Shown here one piece after another: positions 43,408 through 51,801 of a stretch of 64,000 nucleotides of DNA. Below the pieces are notes generated by a model that ran no database searches, was not told the origin of the DNA, and saw only the letters and a list, made by a program, of their open reading frames with translations. Position 1 is the stretch's first letter; the number at the start of each line of letters is the position of its first letter. The position numbers were made by a program, and so were the translations under genes. The DNA comes from UBA1081 sp045535305 (GTDB lineage Bacteria > Bacillota > Clostridia > Oscillospirales > Acutalibacteraceae): positions 1 to 64,000 of the forward strand of contig JAZSLJ010000073.1 of the NCBI GenBank assembly GCA_045535305.1. Direction: 5' to 3'.

Positions 43408-44157
43408 ATGGAAGAATTAAAACTGATAAAAAGAAAAATGCTTGACCTTGCGTTAAATTCATATAACAAAAATATATGGGAATACTCAAAATTTCTCAAT
43501 ATTGCAGAGCAGAGCGAAATGCAGACCGAAAAATATCCCGTAAAATATCATTTTTTCGGCGGCTATGAAAATGCGGAAAGAAAAATTGCAGTTTTCGGTA
43601 ACGAAGATGAGCTTGGATATGATGCATCGTATCCTGTAAGTTATGTTGAAATTGCACCTGTTAACAGGAAATTTGCGGACAACCTTACACATCGCGATTT
43701 TTTAGGTGCATTGATGAGTCTTGGTATAAACCGTGAAATGCTCGGGGATATTCTTGTAAATGAGAATGCGGCAGTTGTTATCTGTATTGATTCAATCGCA
43801 GATTATATTGTAAATGAGCTTGAAAGCATAAAGCATACAACAGTAAAATGTAAAATTGCAGATTCTGTATCTGCGGCAGTTTTGCCCGAATTTGATGAGG
43901 AAGAACTTATTGTTTCATCACAGAGAATTGATGTTCTTGTTTCGTCTGTGTATAATTTATCACGTAATAACAGTCAGTTGCTTATAAATTCCGAAAAAGT
44001 TTTCTGCGACGGCAGGGTAGTTGCAAATACTTCATTTGTACCAAAGTCTGAGCAGATAATTTCCGTAAGAGGAATGGGCAGGTTCGTTTTTGACGGAACA
44101 CTTCGCACGACCAAAAAGAATAAACTTGTTATAAGTGTGAAAAAATATAAAACTTAA
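43408..44157 (+). CDS. ylmH: YlmH-type S4-domain RNA-binding protein
   Basis: The 249-residue protein matches YlmH: N-terminal AEQSEM, PVSYVEIAP, LTHRDFLGALMSLGI and a C-terminal S4 domain with RIDVLVSSVYNLSR and VFCDGRVVANTS. YlmH normally lies in the sepF-ylmG-ylmH-divIVA cluster, which is not seen here. In some bacteria it helps recycle stalled ribosomal subunits. The start is set by homology, as there is no Shine-Dalgarno and the stem-loop T-tract above lies directly upstream. Confidence 0.85.
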   Translation: MEELKLIKRKMLDLALNSYNKNIWEYSKFLNIAEQSEMQTEKYPVKYHFFGGYENAERKIAVFGNEDELGYDASYPVSYVEIAPVNRKFADNLTHRDFLGALMSLGINREMLGDILVNENAAVVICIDSIADYIVNELESIKHTTVKCKIADSVSAAVLPEFDEEELIVSSQRIDVLVSSVYNLSRNNSQLLINSEKVFCDGRVVANTSFVPKSEQIISVRGMGRFVFDGTLRTTKKNKLVISVKKYKT

Positions 44158-44169
44158 ATATGTACAGGC

Positions 44170-44213
44170 TTGACAAAATTGCCTGATAATCGTATATTAA
44201 ATGCGTATATTAA
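44170..44213 (+). promoter_or_regulatory. Promoter with direct repeats before uxuA
   Basis: TTGACA (44170-44175), a 17-base spacer and TATATT (44193-44198) form the promoter. CGTATATTAA occurs at 44191-44200 and again at 44204-44213, spanning the -10 and start site, and could be a regulator site. Confidence 0.65.
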
Positions 44214-44245
44214 TGATATAATAAATATAAAAAAGGGTGAATAAT

Positions 44246-45301
44246 ATGAAACTTTCATTTCGCTGGTATGGTAAAGACGATAAGGTAACACTCGAAAATA
44301 TCAGGCAGATTCCCGGTATGTATTCTGTTGTTACTGCGGTTTATGATGTTCCCGTTGGTGAAGTGTGGAGCAGAGAAAGTATAGCAGAGCTTAAAAAGCT
44401 TACAGAGGATGCAGGTCTTAAATTTGATGTTATCGAGAGTGTTCCCGTTCATGAGGACATCAAATTGGGCAAACCCACAAGAGATAAATATATCGAGAAT
44501 TACTGTGAAAACATAAGAAGACTCGGTGAAGCAGGTGTAAAGTGTATATGCTATAATTTTATGCCTGTATTTGACTGGACAAGAACTCAGCTTGACCATG
44601 TTCTGCCCGACGGCTCAACATCACTCGTATATTATCAGGAACAGGTTGACAAGGTTGACCCTCTTAAAAGTGATTCTGACCTTACTCTTCCCGGTTGGGA
44701 TGCAAGCTATTCAAGGGACGAGCTCGCTTCCGTTGTTGCAGAGTATAATGCTATGACAGAAGACGACCTTTGGGATAATGTTAAATATTTCCTTGAAAAA
44801 GTTATTCCCGTTGCCGCAGAGTGTGATATCAATATGGCTATTCATGAGGATGATCCGTGCTGGAGCATTTTCGGCTTACCCAGAATTATTACAGACGAAA
44901 AGAATCTTGATAAATTCTTAAGTCTTGTTGACGACCCCCACAACGGAATTACACTTTGTGTAGGTTCACTCGGTTGCTCAAATAAGAATGACGTTGTTGC
45001 TATGGCGGCTAAATATGCAAAAATGGGAAGAATCCACTTTGCTCATATGCGTAATGTTGCTGTTCTTGAAAACGGCTTTGAGGAAAGAGCGCATCTTTCT
45101 TCCTGCGGCAGTATTGATATGTATGCAGTAATGAAAGCCCTTTACGATAACGGCTTTGACGGCTATGTAAGACCTGACCACGGCAGAATGATTTGGGGCG
45201 AAACAGGCAGACCCGGCTACGGTCTTTTTGACAGAGCTTTAGGTGCTACTTATCTTAACGGACTCTGGGAAGCTATTGCGAAAGCTGATAAAATCAGATA
45301 A
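44246..45301 (+). CDS. uxuA: Mannonate dehydratase
   Basis: The 351-residue protein fits the UxuA family: FRWYGKDDKVTLENIRQIPG at the start, CICYNFMPVFDWTRT near 92, and late metal ligands in ICVGSLGC-like LCVGSLGCS, HFAHMRN and RPDHGRMIWGE. It dehydrates D-mannonate to 2-keto-3-deoxygluconate. ATG 44246 follows AAAGGGTGA. The next gene, 12 bases on, encodes KDPG aldolase, so they work in hexuronate use; a KDG kinase is not present in this window. Confidence 0.94.
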   Translation: MKLSFRWYGKDDKVTLENIRQIPGMYSVVTAVYDVPVGEVWSRESIAELKKLTEDAGLKFDVIESVPVHEDIKLGKPTRDKYIENYCENIRRLGEAGVKCICYNFMPVFDWTRTQLDHVLPDGSTSLVYYQEQVDKVDPLKSDSDLTLPGWDASYSRDELASVVAEYNAMTEDDLWDNVKYFLEKVIPVAAECDINMAIHEDDPCWSIFGLPRIITDEKNLDKFLSLVDDPHNGITLCVGSLGCSNKNDVVAMAAKYAKMGRIHFAHMRNVAVLENGFEERAHLSSCGSIDMYAVMKALYDNGFDGYVRPDHGRMIWGETGRPGYGLFDRALGATYLNGLWEAIAKADKIR

Positions 45302-45313
45302 GGAGAAATAAAA

Positions 45314-46276
45314 ATGAATGATGTTCTTGTTGCATTAAGTAAAATCGGTATAGTTCCGGTTGTTAAAATTGATAACGCAAAGGATGCAGTTCCTCTTGCA
45401 GATGCTCTTATCAAAGGCGGTTTGCCCTGTGCTGAGGTTACATTCAGAACTGCTGCAGCAGAAGAAGCAATTTCAATTATGGCTAAGGAATTTCCCGAAA
45501 TGCTTGTCGGCGCAGGTACCGTTCTTACAACCGAGCAGGTTGACAGAGCAGTAAATGCAGGTGCAAAATTTATTGTTACTCCCGGCTTTAATGCAAAAAT
45601 AGTTAAATACTGCGTGGATAAAAATATTCCCGTAACTCCCGGCTGTCCCACAACATCCGATATTGAAGCCGCTATTGAATTAGGACTTGATGTTGTTAAG
45701 TTTTTCCCTGCTGAAAATCTCGGCGGTATCAGTATGATAAAAGCTCTTGCCGCACCTTATGTTGGTATCAAATTTATGCCTACAGGCGGAATTAATGCTA
45801 ACAATATAAACAGCTATCTTGACTGTGATAAAATTCTTGCCTGCGGCGGTAGCTGGATGGTTAAGGATACACTTATCAATGCAGGCAAATTCGATGAAAT
45901 CGAAGCACTTACAAAAGAAGCTGTTACAAATATGCTCGGCTTCAAGCTTGCACACCTTGCAATCAACTGCGAAGATGAAAAACAGGCAAAGGCTGTTGCC
46001 GATATGTTCACAAATGCATTTAATTTTGCACAGAATGAAATTCCTGTAAGCTATTTCTGTACAAGTGAAATTGAGGTTATGAAAAATAACGGCAGAGGCA
46101 CAATGGGACATATCGCAATCAAGACAAACTATATGGATAAAGCCGTTGCATACCTTGAACGCAAGGGTGTAGCACTTGATTACGATTCAGTAAGATATGA
46201 TGATAAAGGCAAAATGACATTTATCTATCTTAAAGAAGAATTCGGCGGTTTCGCTGTTCATCTTTGCCTTGAGTAA
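45314..46276 (+). CDS. KDPG/KHG aldolase fused to a VOC (glyoxalase-like) domain
   Basis: Residues 1 to about 205 form the complete class I aldolase: GIVPVVKI, CAEVTFRT, VGAGTVL, TPGFNA and the Schiff-base Lys in VVKFFPAENLGG, ending CGGSWMVK. The remaining ~110 residues (FKLAHLAINCEDEKQAKA to FGGFAVHLCLE) have the beta-alpha-beta-beta-beta look of the VOC superfamily, with His/Glu that might bind a metal. Normal KDPG aldolases are about 210 residues. It should split KDPG into pyruvate and glyceraldehyde-3-P after mannonate dehydratase; the added domain may remove a toxic by-product or act as a partner module. Confidence 0.88.
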   Translation: MNDVLVALSKIGIVPVVKIDNAKDAVPLADALIKGGLPCAEVTFRTAAAEEAISIMAKEFPEMLVGAGTVLTTEQVDRAVNAGAKFIVTPGFNAKIVKYCVDKNIPVTPGCPTTSDIEAAIELGLDVVKFFPAENLGGISMIKALAAPYVGIKFMPTGGINANNINSYLDCDKILACGGSWMVKDTLINAGKFDEIEALTKEAVTNMLGFKLAHLAINCEDEKQAKAVADMFTNAFNFAQNEIPVSYFCTSEIEVMKNNGRGTMGHIAIKTNYMDKAVAYLERKGVALDYDSVRYDDKGKMTFIYLKEEFGGFAVHLCLE

Positions 46277-46384
46277 TTGATAATTGTATAATATTCATTG
46301 AATGGCGGTAAGTCATTAACAAAATTGAAAAACATCTTAAATTACTCCTTTACATTTTGAAAAATTGTGATATAATAAACTTAA

Positions 46385-46411
46385 GGTGAACACCGCCGTT
46401 CACCCCTTTTT
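46385..46411. terminator. Terminator between convergent KDPG aldolase and the 52-residue gene
   Basis: GGTGAAC (46385-46391) pairs with GTTCACC (46398-46404), with CCTTTTT on the plus strand. It can serve the uxuA operon and, more weakly, the small minus-strand gene. Confidence 0.65.
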
Positions 46412-46415
46412 GAGA

Positions 46416-46574
46416 TTAGATGTTCTTTCTAATCTCTTTGAGCTTGTCAACAACATCTTGAGGATCCGCGTCCTCTCCGAAGTCTTTAACAAGTTTTAAA
46501 GTGAAGCTTTCCAGCTCGTCTATTGCGTTCTGGAGAGCTTCTCTTTTTATAATTCTTATAAGCTCGTTTGACAT
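46416..46574 (-). CDS. 52-residue small protein with doubled Shine-Dalgarno
   Basis: ATG 46574 follows AAAGGAGGTG, itself preceded by AAGGAGGTG, giving two perfect ribosome sites in tandem. The product begins MSNELIRIIKREALQNAIDE and is charged and helical, ending EIRKNI; it has no Cys and no signal. It looks like a short coiled-coil or partner protein. Terminator-like DNA follows the stop. About 320 bases lie between it and the mscS terminator; the longer overlapping minus-strand frame there (46556-46738) looks like chance. I recognise no family. Confidence 0.6.
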   Translation of the reverse strand: MSNELIRIIKREALQNAIDELESFTLKLVKDFGEDADPQDVVDKLKEIRKNI

Positions 46575-46762
46575 CTGTTCCACCTCCTTTCACCTCCTTC
46601 GGTTGATATTGAATTTGTGCAGCTGGCAGGCGGTTGCCGTTGCTGACGGTCAGAGCGAATCAATTTTTTTGCAAATGTCAAGAAATGCAATACATATAGA
46701 GCAGAGCATAGAAAAAATAAATATTTACATACGGACAAAATAAATATTTATTTTTGCGGTTC

Positions 46763-46880
46763 TTGATGTTTGCGGAAAAATTGATATAATGAGAAGACCA
46801 GCAAGACAATAACTGACTGATGTGCAGAGACTAAACTATAGAAAAATCCCGTAGGTTCGATACCTACGGGATTCTTTTGT
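46763..46880 (+). ncRNA. Possible short RNA: promoter followed 55 bases later by a terminator
   Basis: TTGATG (46763-46768), a 16-base spacer and TATAAT (46785-46790) point to a start near 46797, and a 12-bp hairpin (46845-46856 with 46862-46873) ends in TCTTTTG. The transcript would be about 80 bases with no frame of note. The hairpin is also the mscS terminator on the other strand, so the RNA is a candidate only. Confidence 0.35.
46841..46873 (-). terminator. Terminator of the mannosidase-mscS operon
   Basis: On the minus strand the 12-bp stem (46873-46862 and 46856-46845) is followed by TTTTTC just after mscS. Confidence 0.8.
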
Positions 46881-46893
46881 TATATCAAGTTTG

Positions 46894-47790
46894 TTATTCC
46901 TTTGAAATATGTACATCCATCTGGGGGAACGGAATCTGAATATTTCTGTCATCAAAGACTTTTTTAACTCTTTCTGTAAGATTGAATTTTACATCCCAAT
47001 ACATATCTGTTTTGCACCATACTCTCAGCTGATATTCAACTGCGCTGTCATCAAAAGATGTAAGTACAGCAACAGGTGCGGGTTCAACAAGTACATTTTC
47101 ATTGTATGCCGCCGCATCAAGAAGTGCTTTTTTTACTTTATCCGAATCCTCGGAATACGCGGCAGTAATGTCAATATCAACACGCCTTGTACCGTATGCG
47201 TTGTAGTCCGTCAGTGCATCAGATGAAATATTACCGTTAGGAATAATTATCATTTTGTTATCAACGGTAGTTATTTTAGTATAGAAAATGTTTATTGATT
47301 TTACCGTACCTTCATAACTGCCGAATTTTATGTAATCACCGACAACAAACGGCTTGAATGCAGTAATAATAAATCCGCCGGCAATATTTGAAAGGCTGTC
47401 CTGTAATGCAAGTCCTATAGCAAGAGCACAGGAGCTTAAAATCGTTACCATTGAAGTCATCGGTATTCCTATAAGTGCCGCAACTGTTATAACAAGCAGA
47501 ACTTTAAGGAAAATCGTTAAAAAGCTTCTTAAAAATGACCTTGTTGTAGGCTCAATTTTTGTAAGAATTTTGCCCTGTTTGATTTTCTTTGAAAACAGAT
47601 TTATAACTTTCCAGCCTGCAATAAGCAGAATTACAGCAAGCACAAGATTTATACCTGCATCCGTAATATATGCAACAACGGTATTTTTAACCGTTTCAAA
47701 TATAGCGCCTGCATTACTGATATTTTCACTTATGTTGGATATGTCAATATCGGTAAGATCAATTTCGGCAGTTTTTTCAAATATTGTCAT
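46894..47790 (-). CDS. mscS: Small-conductance mechanosensitive channel (MscS family)
   Basis: The 298-residue protein has three hydrophobic helices; the third, pore-lining part contains SCALAIGLALQDSLSNIAGG with Gly/Ala-rich packing and a break at the Asn/Gly region as in MscS TM3. It is followed by the beta domain (GDYIKFGSYEGTVKSIN) and a C-terminal alpha/beta part. It protects against hypo-osmotic shock. It begins ten bases after the GH38 gene and shares its transcript. Confidence 0.92.
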   Translation of the reverse strand: MTIFEKTAEIDLTDIDISNISENISNAGAIFETVKNTVVAYITDAGINLVLAVILLIAGWKVINLFSKKIKQGKILTKIEPTTRSFLRSFLTIFLKVLLVITVAALIGIPMTSMVTILSSCALAIGLALQDSLSNIAGGFIITAFKPFVVGDYIKFGSYEGTVKSINIFYTKITTVDNKMIIIPNGNISSDALTDYNAYGTRRVDIDITAAYSEDSDKVKKALLDAAAYNENVLVEPAPVAVLTSFDDSAVEYQLRVWCKTDMYWDVKFNLTERVKKVFDDRNIQIPFPQMDVHISKE

Positions 47791-47800
47791 TTATATCACC

Positions 47801-50800
47801 TTAATAATAAACCTTGATAGTTTTAATTTCAAAAGGTCTGAATGAAACATTCATGTTGTCAAGTACACACTGTGTTTCTTCAAGCATATTTGTGATTTCG
47901 CACTTTTTAGCACAGGGGAAGGAGAGTGTTGCATTTGTTCTTGTACCCTCAGCTTCGTACATACGCACAATATATGCATTTTCTGCATCTTCACAGGGTT
48001 TAATTGCTTCAACAAAGATGTTTGACTTATCTACACCGCAGAGTGCATCGAATGTATATTCACCCTTTGCCGCAATAACGGGAATGTTGAGCATATAAGA
48101 CGGTCTTATAACATTCTCAGAGCAAAAACCGCCGTTGTGAGGAAGGAGAGAATATGTGCACTTGTGAAGTCCGTCGTGGTCGCCGAGAGCATCAGGATGT
48201 GTACCGCCCTTGTGGAGTGAAAGACGCATATTGCCGCCTTCAACAGAAATACCGTATTTACAATCGTTGAGAAGTGCTGCGCCGTATCTTGATTCGGAAA
48301 GGTCAGTATACTTGTGGTTTACAACCTCAAACTTAGCCTGTTCTTCGGAGTTGTTGCGTGTTGTGGGGCGCTTAACATAACCGAACTGAATCTCATGGCG
48401 TGCAAAGTCTTCGCTGATGTTTGTATCAAATGCAGTTTTGAGCAGTCTGTGGTCATCCTGCCAATCCATAACAGTATCAAATCTTACCTCTGCTGAGTCA
48501 GCAAAGAAAATCATGTCCTGCTTGATAGTAGATTTTGCAGAAATCTTGTATTCACTTCTGATGATGTAAGCTGCTGCACCTGCTGATACAACCTCTCTTG
48601 AAACAATCTCAGATGCATCTTCAAACTTACTCTGAACATCAGCGTCAATATCCCAGTTATCCCATGATGAAGGTAAGTCCTCAGCCATAAGGAATGTGTT
48701 GAGATTGTAGCCATCGCCGACGATTTCTCTGTCAGCAGTTTTGTCGATAAATGAGCTGATTGTGCCGTTTGATGCGAATTTTACACTTGCAAAAGGTGTT
48801 TCCAGAGCGTTTGCATCAGCTGTGAATACACTTGCAGTTGCAGGTTCACCCTGTTTCATCTTAACAGTAACAGAAGACATCGCAGGAACTGTAATTCCGC
48901 TTATAATAAGCTTTTTGTTGCCGTCAAGGTCTTTATATACCTGCTGTTTGCAGTCAGCGTCAACAATATAGCCCTCATAAGGCATAAAGATTGCATCGTT
49001 TCTGTCGAATGAAAGAGTGTTGATGAATGTAACGCTGTCATTACTTTCGGAGTTGACAATAGCTTCAATCTGCTGTGTTGCATCGTTGATAAGTGCTGTT
49101 GTCTGTTCACGGCTTTCTACGTGAGCTCTTGCAAGGCAAGTACCGGGAAGAATGTCATGGAACTGATTTATAAGTAATGTTTCGTAAAGAGGAGCAATTT
49201 TTTCGCTTGATGCGGCAGTACCGTTCTTTCTTGCCTCGTTTACTGTAAGGATTTCAAGATCACGGAGTGCAAGCTCGGATTTTCTGTTGTTTCTTTTGAT
49301 AGTATGCTGATTTGTAAGAGTACCTCTGTGAAGCTCAAGATAAAGCTCACCCTTGTATGTGTTGGGATTTGCGGCAGTTGCTTCAAGGTCTTTCATAAAG
49401 TCGCTTACTGTTGTATGCTTTGCTTTGCCAACACCGTCAAGGTCTTCAATTCTCTTTGCAAGCTCAACCATTTCAAACTGAGGTCCGCCGCCGCCGTCGC
49501 CGAAACCGTAGGAAAGCAAACGCTTGTTTGTAACGCTCTTCTGACGCATCCATCCCTTTGTTTCTCTTACCATTGTTGCGGCATCGGGGAACATATGTGT
49601 TCTGTTGAAATGTGTGAATACACTTGTGCCGTCAAGACCAACCCAGTTGAATGTATCATAGGGGAAGTCGTTTGTATCATTCCATGAAAGCTTTGTTGTA
49701 AGGAAATAGTCAACAGCACATCCCTTCATAATCTGGGGAATAGCTGCAGAGTAGCCGAATGTATCGGGAAGCCAGAAGCAGTCTGAGGTGTAATCAAAAT
49801 ATTTTCTTGTGAATCTCTGTCCCCAGAGAAACTGACGAATCATTGATTCACCGGATGTGATGTTACAGTCGCATTCAACCCATACACCGCCGTTGGGTTC
49901 ATATCTGCCTTCCTTGACTTTTTCTGCAATTCTTTCAAAAAGTTCAGGATAATTCTTTCTTATCATATCGGAATGGCAGGCAGATGACTGAACAAACTTA
50001 TATTCAGGATACTGCTCCATAAGACTCAGAGCGTTTGCATATGTTCTTGTAACTTTCTTTTCAGTTTCGCCAACGTGCCAGAGCCACGCTGTATCCATAT
50101 GTGAATGACCGATAAGACCTGCAAAGGGAGCTGAATCCTCAGATTTCATAGCAAGAACAGCCTTTAGTGCGGGAGCAGATGCTCTGATACCGTTCATAAA
50201 TGTTTCAAGGTCTGTATCTTCAAGTGCGTAAAGAACCTTGTTATGTACCTCATAAAGAGCATTTACAACTTTGCCTCTCATAAAATTGTCTTTATCAAGA
50301 GATTTTGCAAGCTGTAATACTGTCAAAAGGTCAAAGTAATATTCCTGAATTTCATAGTTCTTTGTGCAGATATCGGCACCGTTGTAAAGGAAATTATAAT
50401 TTTTGATGCAGGCATCTTCATAAGGATGACAGCCGGGCATATCATGACCGCCGTAATATTCGATAATGATGTTAAGATTTTCGCCGGCTTTTGCATTCTT
50501 TTTAATCATATCACAGTAATGGTTGCCGTGGCCTGTGTAAACGATTTTTGTTGCAAATGTACCCATTGTTCTGCCGTTTACAAAAAGAAGAGCCTCATAG
50601 CCTTCCATGTGGGGCTTGATGAAAAGGTCTTTGCCTGCAAGATCTTCGGGGACAGTGTAAGATGTTTTGTACCAGCTGTAAGCATCTTTTCCGTACCATG
50701 TTGAGCCTCTTTCAACAGCAGAGAACAGAGAATCGTCGGGAATTTCGTGAAGCCTGTCCTTTGTAACATACTGAGCAAAATCGATTGTTGCCTGTGTTTC

Positions 50801-50878
50801 AAATATCATAGGCTCTAAAAGCTCGGTAAATCTGCCTATTTTATCAATAAGCTTACCAATCTGGGGTTCGTTAAGCAT
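47801..50878 (-). CDS. GH38 alpha-mannosidase
   Basis: The 1025-residue protein has the GH38 catalytic region from about 255: GHSHMDTAWLWH (zinc His/Asp), CDCNITSGESMIRQFLWGQ and the nucleophile Asp in CFWLPDTFGYSAA near 385, then HQFHD-like QFHDILPGT near 575. There is no signal peptide, so it acts in the cytosol on imported alpha-mannosides. ManA encoded 5 kb away would handle the product after phosphorylation. It has its own TTGAAA-17-TATAAT promoter and GAGGTGAT site, and is followed by mscS. Confidence 0.93.
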   Translation of the reverse strand: MLNEPQIGKLIDKIGRFTELLEPMIFETQATIDFAQYVTKDRLHEIPDDSLFSAVERGSTWYGKDAYSWYKTSYTVPEDLAGKDLFIKPHMEGYEALLFVNGRTMGTFATKIVYTGHGNHYCDMIKKNAKAGENLNIIIEYYGGHDMPGCHPYEDACIKNYNFLYNGADICTKNYEIQEYYFDLLTVLQLAKSLDKDNFMRGKVVNALYEVHNKVLYALEDTDLETFMNGIRASAPALKAVLAMKSEDSAPFAGLIGHSHMDTAWLWHVGETEKKVTRTYANALSLMEQYPEYKFVQSSACHSDMIRKNYPELFERIAEKVKEGRYEPNGGVWVECDCNITSGESMIRQFLWGQRFTRKYFDYTSDCFWLPDTFGYSAAIPQIMKGCAVDYFLTTKLSWNDTNDFPYDTFNWVGLDGTSVFTHFNRTHMFPDAATMVRETKGWMRQKSVTNKRLLSYGFGDGGGGPQFEMVELAKRIEDLDGVGKAKHTTVSDFMKDLEATAANPNTYKGELYLELHRGTLTNQHTIKRNNRKSELALRDLEILTVNEARKNGTAASSEKIAPLYETLLINQFHDILPGTCLARAHVESREQTTALINDATQQIEAIVNSESNDSVTFINTLSFDRNDAIFMPYEGYIVDADCKQQVYKDLDGNKKLIISGITVPAMSSVTVKMKQGEPATASVFTADANALETPFASVKFASNGTISSFIDKTADREIVGDGYNLNTFLMAEDLPSSWDNWDIDADVQSKFEDASEIVSREVVSAGAAAYIIRSEYKISAKSTIKQDMIFFADSAEVRFDTVMDWQDDHRLLKTAFDTNISEDFARHEIQFGYVKRPTTRNNSEEQAKFEVVNHKYTDLSESRYGAALLNDCKYGISVEGGNMRLSLHKGGTHPDALGDHDGLHKCTYSLLPHNGGFCSENVIRPSYMLNIPVIAAKGEYTFDALCGVDKSNIFVEAIKPCEDAENAYIVRMYEAEGTRTNATLSFPCAKKCEITNMLEETQCVLDNMNVSFRPFEIKTIKVYY

Positions 50879-50906
50879 AAAATCACCTCAAAAAAATATT
50901 AAAAAC

Positions 50907-50935
50907 ATTATACAACATATGGTATATTTTTTCAA
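50907..50935 (-). promoter_or_regulatory. Promoter of the GH38-mscS operon
   Basis: TTGAAA (50935-50930), a 17-base spacer and TATAAT (50912-50907) on the minus strand. It is divergent from the HAD-gene promoter, with eight bases between their -35 boxes. Confidence 0.75.
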
Positions 50936-50943
50936 TATAAAGA

Positions 50944-50972
50944 TTGAAATTTTAATAAATATATTGTATAAT
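50944..50972 (+). promoter_or_regulatory. Promoter predicting a leaderless mRNA for the HAD gene
   Basis: TTGAAA (50944-50949), a 17-base spacer and TATAAT (50967-50972) end six bases before the HAD ATG, so the transcript should start at or next to the A of ATG. Confidence 0.7.
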
Positions 50973-50978
50973 AATTTC

Positions 50979-51551
50979 ATGAATGTTTACGATTTTGATA
51001 ACACGATTTATGACGGCGAAAGTTTTTGGGATTTCTTTATCGAATATGTTAAAGTGAATCATACTTTTGTCCGCTTCATTCCGAAAGTAATCGTTGCATT
51101 TGCTAAATACAAACTCGGAAAAATAACTGTTGAGCAAATGATGAATGACTATGCTCCGGTTATAAAAAAATGCTACTGTGATTATGATAATTGGGAGGAA
51201 TTCACAGTAAAATTCTGGGATGAGCATATGCATAAGATTAAAAGCTTTTACAACGATGTCCGTAAGGATGACGATGTAATTTTAACCGCATCACCCGAGC
51301 TTACAATTAAAGAGATAGCAAAAAGACTTGGGATAAAGTACGCGGTATGCTCCAAGATTGACAGTAATACAGGTGAAATAACCCGTATATGTATGCGTCA
51401 GAACAAAATTCTTGCATTAAAAGAAGAATTCGGCGAGGATGTTGTAATAGATGATTTCTATACAGATTCTATTGCTAACGACGGATTCTTTGCAGAACAC
51501 GCAAAAAGGGTTTTTCTTGTAAAAGGCGATAAAATAACGCAAATAAAATAG
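50979..51551 (+). CDS. HAD-IB family phosphatase
   Basis: The 190-residue protein begins MNVYDFDNTIYDGES, the DxDxT nucleophile motif of the HAD superfamily. TASPE near 105 is motif II and DDFYTDS (about 162-168) motif III, with the metal Asp residues. Size and layout suggest an SerB/HAD-IB-like phosphatase with a four-helix cap. The ATG is chosen because it begins the conserved motif; a longer reading to 50919 would cover the promoter. No Shine-Dalgarno is visible, matching the leaderless prediction. A terminator follows directly. Confidence 0.85.
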   Translation: MNVYDFDNTIYDGESFWDFFIEYVKVNHTFVRFIPKVIVAFAKYKLGKITVEQMMNDYAPVIKKCYCDYDNWEEFTVKFWDEHMHKIKSFYNDVRKDDDVILTASPELTIKEIAKRLGIKYAVCSKIDSNTGEITRICMRQNKILALKEEFGEDVVIDDFYTDSIANDGFFAEHAKRVFLVKGDKITQIK

Positions 51552-51552
51552 T

Positions 51553-51588
51553 AAAAGGCGTAAAGTTTAATGCTTTACGCCTTTTCTT
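51553..51588 (+). terminator. Terminator of the HAD gene
   Basis: AAAAGGCGTAAAG (51553-51565) pairs perfectly with CTTTACGCCTTTT (51573-51585), two bases after the stop. Confidence 0.9.
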
Positions 51589-51661
51589 GTGATTGTAAAG
51601 ATAAAAAACTTTACAAGTTTGAATGTATAAAATATGTGTAAAGTTAAAATTCTTTACAATA

Positions 51662-51693
51662 AGAGTTTTGAACACCAAAATGTTCAAAACTCT
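51662..51693. repeat. 12-bp perfect inverted repeat between convergent genes
   Basis: AGAGTTTTGAAC (51662-51673) pairs with GTTCAAAACTCT (51682-51693). It lies between the HAD gene and spoIIR, in a 250-base gap with no gene, and may serve as a weak spoIIR terminator though T-tracts are poor. Confidence 0.5.
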
Positions 51694-51801
51694 GTCTAAA
51701 ATGTTTAAAAACAGGCTCAAATGTGCAAAAATCGTAAAGCTTAAATGCTTTGCAGACTCAGTTTTAAACAAATTTCAGAAATTGAATATTCATTGTTTTA
51801 T

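Noticed and set aside
46556..46738. 60-codon minus-strand frame overlapping the 52-residue gene
   Set aside because: It lacks a ribosome site, reads through the tandem Shine-Dalgarno DNA and has low-likelihood composition.
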